A DNA stretch of 9,922 nt. Origin: an uncultured Clostridia bacterium. Lineage in GTDB: Bacteria > Bacillota_A > Clostridia > TANB77 > CAG-508. This document shows, piece by piece, positions 6,721-9,922 of the stretch (position 1 is its first letter; each line of letters starts with the position of its first letter). The position numbers and the translations under genes were made by a program. Location of the stretch: the NCBI GenBank assembly GCA_947588915.1, contig CANPZA010000052.1, positions 1 through 9,922 of the forward strand. The letters are read 5' to 3'. Below the pieces are notes generated by a model, which saw only the letters and a program-made list of their open reading frames with translations, was not told the origin of the DNA and did not search any database.

Positions 6721-7591
6721 TTATAAAAAGAATATTTTTTCTATTTGTTTTGTTTCTACCAAATTATTAATATATTTATTATTTTTTATATCTTCCATTG
6801 TTTTTCCATGCATAGTAAATATTCCTTTTACACCTGAAATTAGTGCTTCGCCGAATACTATACATATCATCTTGTGAGCCTATTTCATCACAAGCAATAA
6901 CTTCTGGTGTCATTGAACGAATTAACATTCTAATACCTTTTGATTTTGAAATGTTTTCTATTACATCTGTTCTAATACCAATATCATTTTGAGGAGCACC
7001 TTTATACATAGCAGCTATTTCTCCTCTTTCATCCACTAATCCACAAGTCATACCTTTAAAGTTCAAGTTATTTATACCATTGCTTATATTTCTTATTATA
7101 TCTCTTAACATTGTTGTTTTTCCTTTTCCTGGGGGTGAAACAATTAAAGTATTGTATATTGTATTATTTTGTACATCAATAATTTCTTTTACTAAATTAT
7201 TACTACATCCTATTATTTGTCTTGCTATCCTGAAATTTAAACTTGTTACATATTTTAAATTAATTATTTTATTACTATCACATACTGCTGTTCCTGTTAT
7301 TCCTATTCTATGTCCTCCTTTTACTGTCAAAAATCCTTCACATATCTGATTTTTATAAGCATATATTGAATTTTCACATAACTTTTCTAATGTTTGCAAG
7401 ATTTCTGTTGTGTTGACATTATAATTAATTATAATATCAGCTTGTCTACTTTTTAGTAATATTGGTCTTCCTACTCTAATTCTAATTTCTTGTAGACACA
7501 TTTCTAAACTACTATTTTGATTTAATGTATTTTTTATTATTGTATAAATCTGATTTGGAAAATATTTTAGTATCTCCTCTATATTTTTCAT
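6721..7591 (-). CDS. spoIIIAA: SpoIIIAA, secretion-type ATPase of the SpoIIIA complex, with +1 shift at CGG
   Basis: 289 residues when the C of codon 247 is skipped. This is a cytoplasmic P-loop ATPase related to type II/IV secretion ATPases, proposed to energise the mother-cell channel. The N-terminal part (1-145) holds LQEIRIRVGRP and GFLTVKGGHRIGITG. Walker A is SPPGKGKTT (152-160), followed by GLVDERGEIA (184-193) and QNDIGIRTDV. The Walker B-like stretch VIACDEIG covers 231-238. After codon 246 (DDMYSI) the zero frame runs into 23 unrelated residues and ends at 6779. The +1 frame gives EALISGVKGIFTMHGKTMEDI and ends IEKIFFL at 6721, as expected of the family (compare LLEAVHAGV...SAHG in Bacillus, from memory). 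AAGGAGAG lies about 9 nt before the ATG. A terminator hairpin ends just upstream of that site, and a 75-nt gap separates the gene from spoIIIAB. Confidence 0.93.
6850..6853 (-). other. CGGC +1 recoding site in spoIIIAA
   Basis: Codon 247 is CGG, in the context ATT-CGGC-GAA-GCA. Counting CGGC as one residue keeps the spacing DDMYSI-X-EALISGV equal to the corresponding Bacillus subtilis segment as I recall it. Downstream, the +1 frame stays open to 6721 and carries the conserved T-M-H-G motif. Confidence 0.8.
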
Positions 7592-7611
7592 TTAAAAATT
7601 CTCTCCTTCAT

Positions 7612-7657
7612 AAAAAAAGAACATATAATATAATAAAATATTATATGCCTTTTTTTT
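7612..7657 (-). terminator. Strong hairpin terminator after the 659-residue gene, abutting spoIIIAA
   Basis: CATATAATAT pairs perfectly with ATATTATATG around a 6-nt loop. After a small bulge the stem extends by AAAAAAAG/CTTTTTTT, ending in a T-run. It begins 10 nt after the TAG stop at 7668-7670 and ends only 3 nt before the AAGGAG of spoIIIAA. It is nearly symmetrical and could work on either strand. A CATATAAT that faintly resembles a sigma-E -10 box lies in its first arm, but a matching -35 is not convincing. Confidence 0.7.
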
Positions 7658-7667
7658 ATTTATAGAA

Positions 7668-9647
7668 CTATTTTTTATTTATAACTACTCTATATATAAT
7701 ACCTGTATTTTCATCCTTTTCAAATTCTACTCTATAATAGCTTTCGGTTTCTATACTAGTCTTAATTAATTTCAAGTTTTGACTATTTACATCATATTCT
7801 TCTCCATCAAAATGAATTTCTTTTATTAAATAGTTTTCATTTCTATTTTCATAATATTCTTCTTCTGAATTTTCTTCTGATTCCTCTATTCCGTTATTTA
7901 TAGCTATTGTAGTAATTAAACCTTTTACAGTAACCCCTTGTAAATTTGTATTTTCATAATTTTCAAATTTAGTATTATATTCATCTACTTCTTCTTGATT
8001 TATATTACTTGTTGAATTTAAACCTGATAAATTGAATAAATATTGTGGAATTATATATTGTATAGGGTTTTCATCTACTCCTAATTCTTCCATTTGTTTT
8101 TCGTTTACATTTTGTATTCTTTGAATAACAGCCATCATAAAACTATTTTTTTGTTCTGTATCCATATCATCAAGTAATAAACTATTTTCGCTATTATATT
8201 CTTCGATATTTACACTATCAACAAATTTCAAATTATTACTATAATTATATTTCCATTCTAATTGTACTTCTTCATTATTATCACTACTATTTTCTTGTGT
8301 TTCTTGTTCTTCTATGATTTCTCCATTTTCATCAATTTGAACTACATCATCTGTATCTGTTGATTTCAAAGTTATTATTCCATCTTCTTCATTTGCTTCT
8401 AGATTATAAGAAGATAAATCCATTTGTTCTATTTCCTCAATTGTAATTGGATCTTGAATACTTTTTCCACTTTCTATTCTATCAGTAACAATATTGGCAT
8501 TTATTAATTCTACTTTTTCTTTCATATCACTGCTAACAGTATCTTTTTTATTTTGACTTGCACCTGATAAAATTTGATTATTAACACTATACTGAATTGA
8601 TAATTCATAATTTTCATTTATATCTTGCATATTATTTAAGCCTTTATAATTTGCTGATAAATCTACTTTCATTTCATCAGCTCCTAAAGAAGCTTTGTAT
8701 TGTAAATTATCATCTGATGAAGTTTTTTCTATATTAATTTCAAATTCATTTAATTTTATGCTTAATTTATTTGTTTTACCATTGTTTTGATATACAGTTA
8801 TTTCTAAATTAATATCATTAAAATCCTGTTCATTGATATTATTTATTAAATCATCAATATCACTTGTTTCTATACTTTCTGAATCATCTAGAGTTTTTAT
8901 ATACTCATTTAACTTATTCATTATTCTTTCATCATTTTTTGTTGTTTCTAATAAGCTTGTTATTATATTTTTTATATTTTCACCATTAAAGTTTAATTTA
9001 TATCCTTTATTATTTGTTTCTTCTACTTTACTAAAATTACTATCTTGTAATTGTTTATTTATACAATCTACATATACCTTTATAATATATTGCTTGTCTT
9101 CTTCTGTTAGCTCAACATCAGCTATTTCTTCAATTTTATCTATACTATCTTGTGTTGCTATTTCTTTTAATGAATTATTTTCTTTATTTGTAGTAATGAA
9201 TTTACTTCCTATATAATCTGTTTGAATTCCAATTATATCTCCTATTTGTTTATAGGTAAGTGGAAATTGTACATCATCAGAATAGTTTAAGCTAATATTT
9301 TGTTCTAATTTGTTATCTAATTTATTCACTTGTCCTGAAAAAGTTAAATTCATATTATTTGCATTTTCAAATTGTTCTTGTCCCTCTGTTGGACTAATAT
9401 TCAAAGATATAGATCCTTCATCAGTATATGGCGTGTTGCTTTGTTTTTCAAAATATGTTTTTAATTGTTTATCAATAAATCCATTTTTTTCATTAATCAT
9501 TTGAGATGTATATTTAAAAAATAATTGTTTATTACTTTTTAATATATCTGTTGAAAAATATACAATACTAAAACCAATTAGTAAGATTAATATTACTAAT
9601 ATTACTATTATAATTAATAAAAGTTTTTGATTCCTCTTTTGTCCCAT
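7668..9647 (-). CDS. Membrane-anchored extracytoplasmic protein of unknown function
   Basis: I do not recognise the family of this 659-residue protein. A short basic start (MGQKRNQK) and one strong hydrophobic helix (about 9-32) predict an N-terminal anchor with the rest outside the cell. The ectodomain is acidic and Asn/Ser/Glu-rich. Alternating beta-like stretches (MNLTFSGQVNKLDNKLEQ, YKASLGADEMKVDLSANY, YELSIQYSVN) hint at a beta-sheet fold, perhaps repeated; this is an impression, not a match. An acidic patch (about 430-460) and a Glu/Tyr/Asn-rich stretch (about 605-622) precede a final beta-like segment, YYRVEFEKDENTGIIYRVVINK. GGGTGG lies 5-6 nt before the ATG at 9647. Hairpin terminators on both sides suggest its own transcript. 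There is no in-frame CGG; one CGG (7893) is out of frame. A sporulation link by position to spoIIIAA is possible but unproven. Confidence 0.85.
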   Translation of the reverse strand: MGQKRNQKLLLIIIVILVILILLIGFSIVYFSTDILKSNKQLFFKYTSQMINEKNGFIDKQLKTYFEKQSNTPYTDEGSISLNISPTEGQEQFENANNMNLTFSGQVNKLDNKLEQNISLNYSDDVQFPLTYKQIGDIIGIQTDYIGSKFITTNKENNSLKEIATQDSIDKIEEIADVELTEEDKQYIIKVYVDCINKQLQDSNFSKVEETNNKGYKLNFNGENIKNIITSLLETTKNDERIMNKLNEYIKTLDDSESIETSDIDDLINNINEQDFNDINLEITVYQNNGKTNKLSIKLNEFEINIEKTSSDDNLQYKASLGADEMKVDLSANYKGLNNMQDINENYELSIQYSVNNQILSGASQNKKDTVSSDMKEKVELINANIVTDRIESGKSIQDPITIEEIEQMDLSSYNLEANEEDGIITLKSTDTDDVVQIDENGEIIEEQETQENSSDNNEEVQLEWKYNYSNNLKFVDSVNIEEYNSENSLLLDDMDTEQKNSFMMAVIQRIQNVNEKQMEELGVDENPIQYIIPQYLFNLSGLNSTSNINQEEVDEYNTKFENYENTNLQGVTVKGLITTIAINNGIEESEENSEEEYYENRNENYLIKEIHFDGEEYDVNSQNLKLIKTSIETESYYRVEFEKDENTGIIYRVVINKK

Positions 9648-9680
9648 TTAAACCACCCTTTATAATTTATTTTATCTAGA

Positions 9681-9721
9681 GCAAAAAGATAAATAACTTT
9701 ATATGTCATTTATCTTTTTGC
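9681..9721 (-). terminator. Hairpin terminator downstream of the yebC-like gene
   Basis: A perfect 14-bp stem (GCAAAAAGATAAAT and its complement, 9681-9694 with 9708-9721) encloses a 13-nt loop and lies 13 nt after the stop of the YebC-like gene. The stem contains CTTTTTGC on the exit side but no long T-run after it. It most likely ends the yebC transcript; it could also act as an RNA processing hairpin. Confidence 0.6.
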
Positions 9722-9734
9722 AATTTATATATTT

Positions 9735-9922
9735 TTATTCTTCCCAATTGTGATAAATATTAGATACATCATCTAAATCTTCTAATCTTTCGATTAGTCT
9801 TTCCATTTTTTCTATACCTTTTTCATCTAGAGTTATTGTAGTTGTTGGAACCATCTGGACTTCTGCTTCTAAGAATTTAAGTCCAGCTTCTTCTAATTTA
9901 TCCCTAACTTCTGTAAAATTTG
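9735..9922 (-). CDS. yebC: YebC/PmpR-family protein, C-terminal end only
   Basis: Partial gene; the 5' part lies beyond the window edge. The 61 visible residues end VRDKLEEAGLKFLEAEVQMV, then PTTTITLDE and LEDLDDVSNIYHNWEE. This matches the last domain of the YebC/TACO1/PmpR family, in which an E-A-E-V-x-M-x-P core and a D-D-V-x-N-x-Y-H-N end are hallmarks. Members have been described both as transcriptional regulators and as ribosome-associated factors that relieve stalling at difficult sequences; the visible part cannot say which applies. The stop at 9735 is followed by a hairpin terminator. The gene symbol is assigned on family only. Confidence 0.88.
   Translation of the reverse strand, partial: NFTEVRDKLEEAGLKFLEAEVQMVPTTTITLDEKGIEKMERLIERLEDLDDVSNIYHNWEE

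Noticed and set aside
4513..6853. Classical +1 shift by P-site tRNA slippage or a Shine-Dalgarno-stimulated RF2-type site
   Set aside because: The codons before CGG (ATT, CTT, GCT, TGG) give poor re-pairing in the +1 frame, no stop codon follows immediately in common, and I see no shared purine-rich stimulator upstream. The only common element is CGG.
1120..7591. Four independent pseudogenes or random indel sequencing errors
   Set aside because: All four breaks fall on the same codon in the same frame and in the same direction (one extra base). No break falls in the many A/T homopolymers, and the protein on both sides is well conserved with no internal stops. Raw reads would settle this.

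Overview
The window looks like the chromosome of a very AT-rich, endospore-forming Clostridia-type Firmicute. The support is a complete spoIIIAA-AH operon (mother-cell half of the sporulation feeding-tube channel), AGGAGG-type ribosome binding sites, AGA-dominated arginine usage and a prepilin-like/GLUG surface protein of a kind common in gut Clostridia. Species cannot be named from this.

Layout, read along the minus strand from the right edge: the C-terminal end of a YebC/PmpR-family protein (9922-9735) and a hairpin terminator; a 659-residue membrane-anchored protein of unknown function (9647-7668) and a strong terminator; then spoIIIAA, AB, AC, AD, AE, AF, AG and AH (7591-2343). A bidirectional terminator separates spoIIIAH from a small convergent plus-strand Cro/C1-type regulator (2106-2312). 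Divergent from that regulator, a sigma-A-like promoter drives a 613-residue prepilin-like protein carrying GLUG repeats (1920-78).

The outstanding observation is a recoding signal. Four genes (prepilin/GLUG, spoIIIAE, spoIIIAB, spoIIIAA) are each split by a +1 frameshift. All four breaks fall on an in-frame CGG codon, and these are the only four in-frame CGG codons I could find in the window's genes. Skipping the C, so that CGGN is read as one residue and probably as GGN glycine, restores the full-length family protein each time. Seven further CGG triplets inside genes are out of frame and harmless. Random sequencing error or gene decay would not pick out one codon in one frame. I infer that CGG is unassigned or specially decoded here, with obligatory +1 shifting or quadruplet decoding. 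On that reading the four genes are intact.

Secondary points of interest are a perfect 22-bp hairpin repeat inserted between spoIIIAC and spoIIIAD where the spoIIIAD ribosome binding site should be, and a terminator hairpin sitting directly against the ribosome binding site of spoIIIAA.
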